A DNA stretch of 64,000 nt from Rotaria socialis (GCA_905331475.1 CAJNYU010003618.1:1-64000); one strand, 5' to 3'; counted from the stretch's first letter, positions 1 through 10,273 are shown. The notes: generated from the sequence alone by a model not told the origin. Numbers and translations are program-made.

Positions 1-14
1 TATTATCATGAGAG

Positions 15-190
15 TACGGAGCACAAACAGCCGTAAACCATGAAAATTCAGTCCAGTTTACGGTGCCGTATTACTGCGCCAGGTATTACGGGCAAATACG
101 GTCTATTTACTGCCGTAAATACACCGTTTTGACATCGTTTACCGTCGATAAACAGACCGTAAACGAGTCCGTTTTGATCAATCTGGGAAT
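15..190. repeat. Inverted CCGTAAAC/GTTTACGG motif cluster
   Basis: CCGTAAAC or CCGTAAAT occurs at about 31, 113 and 157, and the reverse complements GTTTACGG/GTTTACCG at about 56 and 137. The result is a more GC-rich, self-complementary patch in AT-rich surroundings. It resembles the arm of a palindromic MITE whose other end may lie outside the window. No coding potential is seen. The stretch from 191 to about 620 shows nothing recognisable. Confidence 0.4.
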
Positions 191-623
191 GACGATAAAA
201 AAACACGAAAAGTGTGCAGAAAGACGGTTTCGCTTTTTTTGATTGGGGATTTTGTGTTCGGCGTTTCTTTGTCGTTGGTTCGATATTCTAATTTGTATTT
301 ACCTATATTATTGTTAGTAGCATAGATGAATAAAGGGAATTATCTTATTATGTAGTATACGTTTTTTTTCAATTGAAAGAAATTTGTTGAGAACATTACT
401 TTATTACGAGATCCATGTGCTACTGGCTGTGTATAGTGTGTCGCTCTACTAGTTGAGTCACACGTTGTAGAAAGAAAAATTTTCATGATGCGTTTCATTA
501 TATAATAATGTGTAATGATCCGGTCATATGTAAACTAATCGAGAATTAAGGCAGATATTTCATCTAAGGTCACTGTCTTAGTGTGTACCACTATTGTAAA
601 CGTTTAATACACAAACGATTATA

Positions 624-875
624 ATGAATGAACGTTGTTGTCCGGATGGTACTCGTCTCGACTGTAGTTCTTGTGTCTGACTACTGAAGTCACCATGTCT
701 CAGAATGTTTATGTTGATTCGTACTCTTAAATCACTTTCTAATGATCAAAAGGTGTGCAATGTTTGCCGACATTTATATGTCAAGTGGGAAAATGAAAAT
801 TCAGAATTCTCTTCAGTCCTTGATCATTTCGAACATGATATGGTAATGATCAATGATGATGCGAATAGTGATTTG
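624..875 (+). pseudogene. Probable N-terminal zinc-finger exon of the downstream transposase, broken
   Basis: An ATG at 624 opens a frame rich in paired cysteines (DCSSC near 664, VCNVCRHL near 756), which looks like a small zinc-binding region. An in-frame TGA at 678-680 interrupts it. The frame then runs to a plausible donor (TTG|GTAATT) at 875/876. A second possible exon lies at 925-1048, followed by a GTAAG donor and an acceptor at about 1099, just before the nested element. Paired-Cys N-termini are common in such DDE transposases, and the position directly upstream of the transposase core supports the link. The assignment is inference; the fragment is too short to name on its own. Confidence 0.35.
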
Positions 876-1111
876 GTAATTTGTTTTTATATGATTGTAT
901 TTGTGTTGATTTTTTGTTTTTAAGTATGAGTTTATGAACGAACTGATGGTTCGCCTCGTTTAACAACCGTGGAAAATCCAACTTTGATTACAATTACAAA
1001 CTATCAAGTAGTCAAGTTACAGCTAAATGCGACTTCCTCTTCCCATACGTAAGAAAAGCGATTTAATGAAGAATAGAGATATGTAATTTATTTTCACTAG
1101 GAAAGAGCAGT

Positions 1112-1588
1112 CATCCTATTCCGCAATGTTGAACATTCCGGAACCAGTTCCGCCTCCGGAATCAGTTCCGTCGATTCCGGAATTAGACGGAATTCCGTGT
1201 AATTTCGTTCAATTCCGATTAATTCCTGTTCGACTTAATTCCCGGAATTCCATACCGGAGTTGCATGGTGTGGGTGTTGCGGTAAGTATGAGTGTCAGTG
1301 TGGGTGTTGCGGTAAGTATGAGTGTCAGTGTGGGTGTGGATGTTAGTGTAAGTGTACTGAATTTCGGAACCGTTGGGAATTAGGCGGAATTCGTTTGAAT
1401 TCCGTGTAATTCCGGAATTGAATCGGAAGGGATAAACGGAATTTCGGGAATTAGATGGAATTGGTGGGCAGTGGTTCCGGGAATTGCGGAATTGTGTTGG
1501 AAGTGATAAACGGAATTGCGGGAATTAGATGGCATTGGTTTCGTGAGCGGAACTGGTTCCGGAATGTTCAACATTGCGGAATAGGATG
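1112..1588. mobile_element. TTCCGG-rich MITE-like element with 42-bp perfect terminal inverted repeats
   Basis: Positions 1112-1153 and 1547-1588 are perfect inverted repeats of 42 bp, starting CATCCTATTCCGCAATG. The interior arms are full of GGAATT/TTCCGG motifs and are themselves roughly palindromic. The centre holds a 30-bp minisatellite. The element sits just where the transposase exon begins: reading across the deleted element keeps the frame into the ATG at 1586. The ORFs inside it, rich in Ile, Pro, Val and Ser, are by-products of the repeats. A clean target-site duplication is not evident. The terminal motif GAACATTCCGG recurs in the element at 14782. Confidence 0.7.
1268..1357. repeat. 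30-bp minisatellite, about 2.5-3 units, with telomere-like GTGTGGGT
   Basis: Two exact 30-bp units (1268-1297 and 1298-1327), each beginning GTGTGGGTGT, are followed by a third degenerate unit. They occupy the centre of the palindromic element, and each contains one TGTGGG hexamer. They are translated as alternating Val/Ser only by chance. Confidence 0.75.
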
Positions 1589-2950
1589 CATTCTCCTAGG
1601 AAATGCTGTGTTTGTCGTGAAAATCTTCGTGATCATGCAGTGAAAATTACATCTCAGGATAGAGATTTTATATTTTTTTCACGTAATATTTGGATACCAG
1701 AAGGGGCACGATGTTGCTCAAGCCATTTAATTAATCATCTATTATCGAAAGAAGCTGTTGATCAGATTAAACCTTTCTCAATGCGATATCAAGAATTAAG
1801 CTCTTCGGATGTTCAACTTCTTTTAAGCAAAGCTCAGAACTTATTTGAAAATGGCAAGAAAAGATTTAATTTCGATGACCCAAGAGATCTTAATGATGAT
1901 GAATATCGTTTATTAACTAGCCTCTCAAGAGACCACTTTACTGATTTTGTTCAAATCACTTCTTCATCTACTATTCGCCCCTCGTGCAATCGATCGATGA
2001 GAACTGCGGTCGGCATTTATTTATGTAAACTTCGTCTTGGTATTTCAAATAGACTATTAGCTTGCATCTTTCAAATAACCGACAAACAGACAGTGTCTCG
2101 AAGTATAAATAGTGCGCGTCAAGCTATTGTAAAGAGTTTTGCACCAGATAATTTAGATTTTGGACATGTTACTCGTCAAGATGTTATTGCTCGCCATACC
2201 ACAACAATTGCTCGAGAACTAATGTGTGCTGGTGACAGTACTGATACAGCAATAATTAGTATTGATGGAACGTATCTTTATAGTCAGGTGAAATAATTGC
2301 TTTTTGTAATGAATTTATTTTATGTTGCATTTTAGAAATCTCGAAATAATGAATTTCAAAGAAAGGCTTTTAACTTATATAAGAAAAGATCCTTATTAAA
2401 GCCAATGATGATTGTAACAATTACAGGTTATATCGTGACTTGTATCGGACCTTTTATGTCTGATTTTAACAAGGATGACGCTGCGATAATAAAAGATATT
2501 TTACTTCGCAGTACCGATAACATTTTAAGTTGGCTGAAAGAAGTAATATTTTTCTAATGAAAATCTTAATATAATTTTCTTCTTTAGCATGACATACTGG
2601 TGGTTGGTAGGGAGTTTAGAGACTCTATCAGTGTCATGAAAGCTCTTGGGTTGGAGGCTACTATGCCATCATTCTTCGATGGCAGACGTCAATTTTCAGC
2701 CGAAGACGCTAATGAATCAGGATGCATCACAAAAATACGCTGGGTCGTGGAAGCCGCTAAACGTCGTCTCAAACAATTTAAGTACTTTGCGAATCCCATT
2801 CAAAACGCGTCCCTAGTGTACTTAGAATCTGATATGTCAATTACTTGCGCTCTCATCAATCATTATCAACCACCTAAGACAAGATCTAAACTGGAAGATG
2901 AAGAGATAGGTGTACAAATAATACAATTACGCCAACAAAAAAAAATATAA
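1586..2950 (+). pseudogene. Harbinger-like (DDE_Tnp_4 type) transposase, three exons
   Basis: Exons at 1586-2287, 2336-2542 and 2588-2950 join in phase with introns of 48 and 45 bp, giving about 424 residues of uninterrupted reading. The N-terminus has a Cys-rich segment (CCVCREN then CCSSHL). A helix-turn-helix-like region follows, then a DGTYLY block carrying the first catalytic Asp. HDILVVGREFRDS holds the second Asp-containing motif and KIRWVVEAAKRRLK the third acidic residue, the usual order in Harbinger/IS4EU-type DDE enzymes. The core is readable, but the upstream exon and the downstream SWIM region carry stops, and an inverted-repeat element is inserted at its 5' edge, so the copy is probably dead. 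Activity would be cut-and-paste transposition in the nucleus. Confidence 0.75.
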
Positions 2951-3095
2951 AATTTAACGCAATTATTTTTAACATTATTTTTTCTGCAACTTGTATCATG
3001 TCCTTATTTAGCGCTTAGAAGAAAATAATCTAATCAGGCGGTTTTCTCTATGGTAAATAATTAATCATTCAGAAATCCTAGATGGTTTTTCTATT

Positions 3096-3734
3096 ATGAC
3101 ACAAGACGATCTAGGAGATTTCACTTTCGGTAATAAATTTTCATTTAATTCCTCTCAACTATCTATTTTTATAGGTGTCTTTCAATTGAAACGGGCACGT
3201 TCTTATGCTGAAGAGCGTTGCTCAACTACCAACCTAGCCAGTGACGTAGCTTACAGTGTACACCGATTTTAAATTATTCCCATTTTGATCCGTATTCCTA
3301 CTCAATCCGCACATAGTAATCAAGTTACTTATCATCCAACAATCCATTTTACTGGCCAACCAATTCTAGGCTGGCGGTGCGATTGCTTCACTGGTGCACG
3401 ATTTCTCGGCGATTGCAGTCATATAACTTCAGCTGTTTGGTTTCTTTCCTATCTACGATGGCAAACACGGCAGCATCATATGCCATCGGGCGAATACAAG
3501 AATTTAGCCACAGATTCGATACAAATCTCAGATTTCTATGATTCTTATGATGATGATGATTCACAACGATACTCGTTAACATGCATATTTCAACATTCAC
3601 TCTTTATAAACACACGTAAAAACGAAACTGTTTTTCAAAAGAATAAACTGCACGTAAAGGGCTTTGACCCAAGCCTAGTCTATATTGCAAAATTAGACAA
3701 AAGTTTCAAATTACGTTTGTCTTATAGATGCTAA
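3096..3734 (+). pseudogene. SWIM zinc-finger region of the transposon, with in-frame stop
   Basis: An ATG at 3096 starts MTQDDLGDFTFG. It splices in phase (donor 3130, acceptor ending 3174) into VFQLKRARSYAEERC and continues in the same frame to 3734, except for a TAA at about 3270. The later part has WRCDCFTGARFLGDCSHI, a C-x-C-x8-C-x-H array typical of a SWIM zinc finger. SWIM modules accompany this class of bdelloid transposon, as I recall. The segment follows the transposase stop by 145 bp, so it is either a second ORF or the decayed C-terminal part of the same protein. Confidence 0.6.
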
Positions 3735-4470
3735 CTACGAGGAATTCCTAAAATTCGGATCAACACAATACTGTATCCCCTTACTTATACTTCCATGTGA
3801 GGCGTTGATCATGATTTGATAGATCTCAAAATTCTCTATCGAATGGTATATAAACAAGAGTGAACCGACATTGTTACCTAAGTCTTTCCCGAGAAATATC
3901 ATCATCAGTATACACTTTTACTAGATTTTTCCTATGATATGCCCGTAGTGTCAAATAGAATTCAGTAGCTTTTCTCATATGTTGACATACTATCAGAGAA
4001 AGCGTGAGAAGGGCTACAATCCAATGGGTAAATTAAGATAAGTATGAACTATGATAACTGAAATATTTCATTAAAATGATTGGCTCCCCAAATGAAATAC
4101 AATGGGTTTTAGTGCAATAGAAAAAGTAATGCAGATGATGCCTAGATTTGATATAATGATTAAATGTGGCTTAAAATGTCGATGTAGCGCCAAAACTAGC
4201 ATAATGAAAACGAAAAAGTCGTGTTTGGATAGGGGGCCGCTTTCGGCTGTTAACGTCCCCCGTCCTTCGTTAAGTGTTATAAACACGCTCAAGTTGTGTG
4301 AAGAGTTGTCTAGCATGAACAAAATCATCATAATAGTAACTTGATACATACCTCTCCTCGAATATATTTAATACTAACAATAAATAGCAAGAAAAGGTAC
4401 TCCTGATTTTCGTACTTCCTAAGTCAGGCTCTGAATTGTTATGGAATACTGTATGATTACTAATAAGCGA
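3735..4470. other. Intergenic, nothing recognised
   Basis: Small overlapping frames on both strands between 4071 and 4506 share no recognisable motif, and none is favoured over its shadow on the other strand. A short G-rich run lies at about 4230-4263. Confidence 0.5.
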
Positions 4471-4837
4471 TACCCTAGTAGAACTTTTTAATTTATGCGC
4501 TTGCAAGACTTAAGCTCCAGATGTGTCGATAGCGCATGGCTTTCTTGATCAAGACAAGTGCTTCAATGTTTGCATGAGTTACAAAAAAAAGTGCAATTAT
4601 AATTTTTTATTAAAAGTTGAGTTATTGTGAATATAAAATTGAAAAAAAAGTTGAAAAACTTCTTTAATAACAGGAACGCTTAGTTAAAAATTCAAGCGCA
4701 TGAGTAAGAAGTTTAAGAACTTGAGCTCAATCGAAAGAGTTCATATCTTGCCTCAAGATGTGTTCATAGTTCTTGACTCTCTTGATCAAGAAAGTCAAAA
4801 ATTGCATGCGCTTGCAAGAAAAAGTTCGACTAGGGTA
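4471..4837. mobile_element. Tc1/mariner-type MITE (TA target duplication)
   Basis: Terminal inverted repeats CCCTAGTAGAACTTTTT (from 4473) and its complement ending at 4835, with one mismatch, are flanked by TA on both sides (4471-4472, 4836-4837). The interior contains several copies of the palindrome CTTGATCAAG. The length of about 365 bp and the absence of an ORF fit a non-autonomous element. It ends 20 bp beyond the stop codon of the permease fragment on the minus strand. Confidence 0.7.
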
Positions 4838-4857
4838 GTTTTTTGTTTTTATCGTTA

Positions 4858-5882
4858 TCAAAGTCGAAAATTCACGAATCGAAATTGAGTAATAACAAGA
4901 CCGGGTGAAATCGTTACAACGCTATTATCAGCCATCCTAGGTGGACCAGTATACCATGTGCGAAGGGAAAATATCCAATATAGAGCACCAAAGATAGATA
5001 TTCCTGTACACACCACAATAGACCAGTTCATATTTGCAGCTGTTACCGGGTAGCTAAATGGAAAAAATAAAATGATACACGTTATAAGCAACCAAGAAGT
5101 GCTCACCCAACCAATAACCAACCCGAATTTGCCTAAATTGAATCGACCCTTCTTAAATGTTTTTCTCGATGATGTTATACGAAAGAAGATCGGTATTGCG
5201 TAGGAAACTTGAAAACCGATGGTTGATATTGATACAATAGCGGCAAAAGCTGTCGTTGACAATAGCTGTAACAACAATAGTAGTATATTAAGTACAGTCA
5301 CTACTAGTACACACACCAATGGTGTGTGTGTTCCTTTATGAACAATACACAAGTATTTCTTATAGGGAAACAATGAGTCCCTGCCTAAAGCATAACATGT
5401 TCTTGATGAAACCGTCGTTGATGATACTCCAGCAAAATATAAACATATTAATAATAGAATTGTGAATAAAAGAGCAACAGGATTTGGTGTGCTTGTTTGA
5501 AAAATTTGTACCGTAGCGCTAGGATTCAATGAATTTTCAGTGACATAGTCAGGACTACCTGCAGCGAACAGCAATGATAACAAATATGCGCAACCGACAC
5601 ATGCAGCGCTGATACATGTGCCAGCTATTGCTTTTGGAGCTTTTATATCTGCTTCATGTGTTTCTTCTGTCAAATGTCCGGCTGCTTCGAAGCCGCTAAA
5701 GCTAAATAATGTAGGTAGTATTCCAATCAAGCAGACATATGCGAAGCTAAACCCAGTGCCATTATATGTTGAAATGAATACATCATATGCCGATGAGCGA
5801 TTTTTGGCTAAAACTAACATAGCGATGATGATAGATATCGTGCTACCCATCTGAATAAATGCTGCAAAATTATTTAGCCAAC
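4858..5882 (-). pseudogene. APC-superfamily amino-acid permease, C-terminal two-thirds only
   Basis: The reading frame from a splice acceptor at 5882/5883 to the stop at 4858 gives about 340 residues with roughly eight or nine hydrophobic segments. It contains the FSGFEAAGHLTEET block typical of the amino acid/choline transporter (ACT) branch of the APC superfamily, then APKAIAGT, a C-Y-A-L-G-R-D-S-L-F-P motif, and a final pair of helices. An acceptor is clear (TTTGATTAG before GTTGG), so at least one upstream exon once existed. I could not find the N-terminal helices in 5883-8000, which suggests a 5' truncation. ACT permeases are best known from fungi and bacteria, so horizontal origin is possible. 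A MITE abuts the 3' end. A distant upstream exon remains an alternative to truncation. Confidence 0.65.
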
Positions 5883-6269
5883 CTAATCAAATAAAACTTT
5901 ATTTAACATTGGGTCACTCTCAAGTGAGTCTTATTCTGAAGTTGCCTGCTGGATGTTGTGGGGCACATGCTCTTTTGTTTATACCTGTGACATAAATATT
6001 TTCGACATAATCAATCTGCTCGTATATATTGTGTAGCAACAGGAACTGTATTATAGTAAGGGTGTCTCTCATTGTTCGTGGCTGATCTATTCTTATTTGC
6101 ACAGCTTTGAATGTTATGAAGATTTTGGAATTCTGATGATACAAAATTTGCCTGCCTCGTGAGGATAAGGATGAGCGCGATGGTGATGCTCGTACGCTCG
6201 GCCATGATAGTTGTAGAATCTCAGAAATTTATTCAACTAAAGGCACTACTCATTTTCAACAACTTTAAT

Positions 6270-6297
6270 GGGTGGGTGTGGGTGTGGGTGTGGGTGA
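6270..6297 (+). repeat. Interstitial TGTGGG repeat tract
   Basis: Three to four tandem TGTGGG hexamers sit in otherwise AT-rich DNA. A shorter opposite-strand tract (ACACCCATACCC) lies about 50 bp downstream at 6345-6360. TGTGGG is, from memory, the telomeric-type repeat of bdelloids. A chance G-rich microsatellite is the alternative. Confidence 0.6.
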
Positions 6298-7395
6298 ATG
6301 AAGAAGATAGCCATTTGTCCATACTTCCACTGCCACATTCACACAGATACACCCATACCCTCAAATAAATAAATTTATATTTTAATCTCGTGCTGATTAA
6401 CATTTTTGTTAAATACAGTTAGGGAGCAAGTGTCACTGGGGAGCAAATGTCCGGGGAGCATTTGCCTGGAGAGCGTCTTGCCGAGATTCAGAAGATATGA
6501 AGACGATATAGCTATTGATATTATTGACAAACAATGTTATATAAAATGCTTAGAGATTTTAATTGTTTTGTGATAAGAGTTGGATACTTGATATATTTTT
6601 ATAAAGATATATTTGATAAAAATTTTCGACTAAATGGAACAAGTGGATATTATATAGATACACAAAAGAGGATCGAAGCTGCTGTTTATTCTTGGCTAAT
6701 TTATTATCATAGATTATCATAAACATTTATAAAATAAACTTTCGTTGATGAAAGAATGACTATCTTGAAATGATTGAATGTAAAAATTGTTCACTACATA
6801 TGATAATTTACCCTCTCTCAAACGAAACTTTTAGATCCTAATTTTTGAGATTAGCTACTTTAATCAAATTCAAACTTTGAAACAATATGATTCGATAGGT
6901 TATGATCTGCGTATGCACACACAGATCATTAGCATCATCTACCTCGATAGTGCTATCTTTCTTTCTCCTATTGTCCTCCACACATTATTATGTATTTTTT
7001 TTTTATCTCATTGGAGATAATTGAATACGAGTATATCTTGAGGGTATTATTGGTTTCAGTTCTTGTTTATTATTGTTAAAGTGTATGTTATCGAACCTGC
7101 TAATAAAAAAGTGAAAGTACACATTAACACGACATATTGATACAAAAATTTTCAGTTAAACTATTGGTTTATTACTGAAATTAGATTTAAGAATAAAAGT
7201 AAATTGTAATATTTTTATTAGTTTAGTCGACTTAACAAAACTCTTGTATCGAATAGAATAAAAAAAAATGATAATCGGTCATATCTAAATACTCTCAATA
7301 AAATTGTAACTGTAAACATTAATTCTGAATAATATACGCGTCATATTTATTAGTTGTTTTTGTCTATGCTTTATTAAGATAATTAAGTATTGTGA
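6298..7395. other. Intergenic, GGGGAGCA motif repeats
   Basis: Around 6420-6480 the motif GGGAGCA recurs four times, partly as self-complementary pairs (AGCAAATG / AGCATTTGC). This may be a short decayed element. The rest of the interval is AT-rich with no credible ORF. Confidence 0.35.
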
Positions 7396-7399
7396 TGAT

Positions 7400-7780
7400 A
7401 TCAATATATCTGGTATACGTCATAGTCTTTCTTTCTTTCTATTGTCCATTTATTAGCTTTTCGTTTTCTACTCTTTCTTCTCTCTGCCCTTTTCTCTCTT
7501 CTTTGGGTATAAAAGCGTGTGCTATGCATGTAAACAATGTGACGATTTTAGATACAAGAGATGCTTGTATTGATGGAACTACTATTCATTTAGCTTCTTT
7601 TTATCATAAATCGCATCATTTATGCATAGAGCACACGTTAATATAACCAATGGACATGAAGAGTGAGAGAGAGAGAGAGAAGAAAGAGTGAAAAAGGAAA
7701 GGCTAATAAATTGACAATATGAAGGAAGAAAGAAAGGGAAATAGATGAGTAACGGAAAGAAAAACTATGACGAGATATTG
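7400..7780. mobile_element. Foldback element with pyrimidine/purine arms and a conserved core
   Basis: The left arm (about 7403-7490, GTCATAGTCTTTCTTTC onward) is an imperfect inverted copy of the right arm (about 7665-7780). An inner pair (AAGCGTGTGCTATGCATG and its complement near 7620-7636) brackets a core at 7538-7645. This core is 75-80% similar, by eye, to 16637-16743. The core reads as a peptide (VTILDTRDACIDG... then HKSHHLCIEHTL) whose differences from the second copy are mostly conservative, so it may derive from a coding exon. Function unknown. Confidence 0.5.
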
Positions 7781-8574
7781 GTTATTCAGAATAATATCTG
7801 TATATATGAAAACGTAGAATTATTCTTATTCTAATAGACTATAAATGATTCACAAAATTGCTTCTTTAATTAAAAATACCGATGGCTTACGTTAGAGTTC
7901 GACGATTGTTTTTCCATTATGAATATAAAACACTATTTAAAAGAAATATTTGATATTTATATTTTTCTATCTTTAAATACAATCAGTATAAATATATTTG
8001 ATATTTAAACATTGTTTACTATTTAAAATAAGTATTAGTTCGATTGATGTCATTTTACTTCTTATTTCGTGCACTGAAATTTAAAAACAATCTTTTTAAT
8101 GATTTCTTTTAAAGCATTGATATTTAATCACAATTAATATTAATTGTAGATTATTGATTTCTATTTTTATTTCTGTACACTGAAAAAAAACTAAGTCTGA
8201 TATCAGTGTTTAATCTATTTAGTCTATGATAGATAGTCCTTAATATATCATATCATAGTAGACAGCGGTTGCTAATGTGTCTAACAGTATAGCATATACT
8301 GGTTTCTAACATTCTGCCTTCGATCTAAGGATGTGGGTGTACACAGTAACATAGAATTCTGTAAAAGAGACAGAATTCTATATTAGTAATATTCATTGCG
8401 TCTTAAAGCCATATAGGTATTAATAGTGCAGAATTCTTGTTGTTTGGGTTGTGAGAATTCTGTGACTCCTCGTTCAATCATAGTTACAACAGTTGTTGAT
8501 CAAGCTCTTTTGATGTCTGTTTTATCTTTCGAATGAATGCATTCAAAGTTTTTACTTTCCAATTATTTTCATTC
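7781..8574. other. AT-rich intergenic DNA with a 12-bp perfect hairpin
   Basis: No ORF is credible. ATAGAATTCTGT at 8351-8362 and its exact complement at 8370-8381 form a 12-bp stem with a 7-base loop. AGAATTCT recurs nearby at about 8430 and 8454. Another short self-complementary segment, CACTGA...TCAGTG, lies near 8178-8208. Confidence 0.45.
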
Positions 8575-9330
8575 AGCTTTAATTCAATTAGAGCCCAAGT
8601 AGTTTCAATTGGACTAGCTTGAGGTAAGTTTTAAGGTTTATCTTGACGACAAGCGGATAGTATATTTCTCTCGTTTAAACGTTTCTTAACAGTATTTGAA
8701 CAATGAGAACCTGCCAAATCAGGCCAGAACAGATATATTATTCATCTCGATGGTACTTTTCAATAAAAGAAAGTAGTCTTTTGCACATACATTCATTGAG
8801 ATATGTCGTTTGGCGGACAGCTTGCTTGCTTCTGTGGGCTTACACATCAATAACATCTTTGGAGGATGTGGCCATCCAAATCATCGTATTCAGTTCAATG
8901 TTTTTCCTTTGAAATCCGATGTTTGCAGGAGCTGCAGTTGGATCGGTAGAATAGAAAAATCGATTACCAGTAACATAGTACTCACTCAATTTTAAGTATT
9001 TCTCATCATCTAAAATCAGACAAAGTCGTTCAAGAATTTACAGTAGAATTTTCTACAATTTTTTCTTGATCTTTGTTGTCCATTTTTGAAGCTTTCCAAC
9101 AAATTTTAATAGCAATCGATTCTTCGTCACAGATTACCTGAAATGGTTGACTGATGTACTTGAGAAAATCGAGCCATTTTACAGTGAGTAAGATCAGATT
9201 GGATATTTACAGATCTAATGACGCCTTTCAGAGTTTTCTTGAATAATTTCAGCGGAATGCCACTTCGAGGCAGATCTTTCCTGGTTCAATATTTCAAATA
9301 CTCGTTCAGTCCATAATATATGGTATCGTG
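8575..9330 (-). pseudogene. Decayed Tc1/mariner-family transposase
   Basis: Read on the minus strand, fragments in several frames line up with a mariner-type transposase. An N-terminal helix-turn-helix part (VERVFEILNQERSASRSG) lies near 9280-9330. LILDDEKYLKLSEYYVTG with the first catalytic Asp is near 9000, followed by MIWMATSSKDVI. A degraded YHRDE(stop)YI block stands at the second Asp motif near 8745, and PQASPIETTWALIEL carries the catalytic Glu near 8580-8620. Multiple stops and frameshifts separate the parts, so it cannot encode a working enzyme. Terminal inverted repeats were not identified. Confidence 0.65.
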
Positions 9331-10065
9331 TGGGGTATTTTGTTTTTGAAAATAATTTCATGTGGTTTTTACCAATTTATTAGAAGAATCACGATAGAAA
9401 TTGTAAATGCGTTGTGTGAGTGCTTTTCTTTCGTCACGAGCCATTTTTGTCCTGAGCACATAGTAACAATCAGTCGTATATTATTGCAAACAGGACAGAT
9501 GGAACTATCAACTGTTTACAAAATTTTCAGTCAAATATGTATATGACCTCCAGAAACAGAGCTTGATATTTCTCCAAAAACTTCTGCTTCGTATGTTAGC
9601 ATTCGAAAGCATTTTAATAGTGCAAAAAAGGAACTATTAAGACTGCTATACCTTTCTTTCGACTGTTGAATCGTATATAATTATTTTACTGAGCTTTATT
9701 CAACTTTATTGTATAGTAATCTTCAAATAATTATGACTCCCTCGTGGCATAGCAAAACAAATATATATGCATACTGTTGATCAAGAAATGATTCACTCAC
9801 CTCTTAGTATATAACTTAGTTTGGTACATTGTACTCCAGCAAAGTGAGTTCTCTCTTACAAATGCACTTGATGATCAAGACCCTGTCTCTAGTTTTAGAG
9901 TTATTGGTTTTAAATCATTTCTTTTACTTCTCTGGCTATTCTATTCCGAAAAAAGTGAGTATATCACGAATTTTCACAACAAAAGATTATTTAACATGAG
10001 AAAGGAAAAATGTAACTACTTCTAAAAGAAAAATTAGTGTCTCGGATTTTCCTTGGAATGCACTA
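9331..10065. other. Intergenic, nothing recognised
   Basis: AT-rich; the short frame at 9328-9546 shows no family motif and overlaps the edge of the mariner remnant. Confidence 0.45.
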
Positions 10066-10112
10066 GAATATTCGAGAAACTTTTGTTTGTAGCCCCGACC
10101 TTACTATAAATA
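10066..10112 (+). promoter_or_regulatory. Possible heat-shock element plus TATA box
   Basis: GAATATTCGAGAA (10066-10078) matches the trimeric heat-shock element GAAnnTTCnnGAA exactly. A TATAAATA box follows at 10105-10112, 20 bp before an ATG at 10133. In AT-rich DNA of this length about one such trimer is expected by chance, so the arrangement is suggestive only. Confidence 0.25.
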
Positions 10113-10132
10113 CCCACAGATTTTCTTGAGAG

Positions 10133-10273
10133 ATGAACTTAGCTGAAATAGAACAAAAAAAAAGAGCACATGATCTTCAAACCTTTGTAGTGGATATTTC
10201 CAAAATGATGATTCTCAACGCTACTTCACTCGAAAAGCATTATTTTCACGAGAAAAAGTACAAGATATTATAA
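10133..10273 (+). CDS. Possible 46-aa small protein
   Basis: An ATG directly downstream of the HSE/TATA pair opens a 46-codon frame ending in TAA. The product is charged and Lys-rich (MNLAEIEQKKRAHDLQ at the start, YFHEKKYKIL at the end), with no family motif and no signal peptide. It would be a short hydrophilic peptide. There is no support beyond the promoter-like context, and it may be a chance ORF. Confidence 0.2.
   Translation: MNLAEIEQKKRAHDLQTFVVDISKMMILNATSLEKHYFHEKKYKIL

Noticed and set aside
1268..1357. Regular 30-bp repeats resembling a CRISPR array
   Set aside because: The units are tandem with no spacers, and the context is animal nuclear DNA.
1126..1643. Overlapping ORFs on both strands with Ile-Pro-Glu and Val-Ser repeats
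   Set aside because: They are translations of the palindromic arms and 30-bp minisatellite of an inverted-repeat element, mirror images of each other, not proteins.
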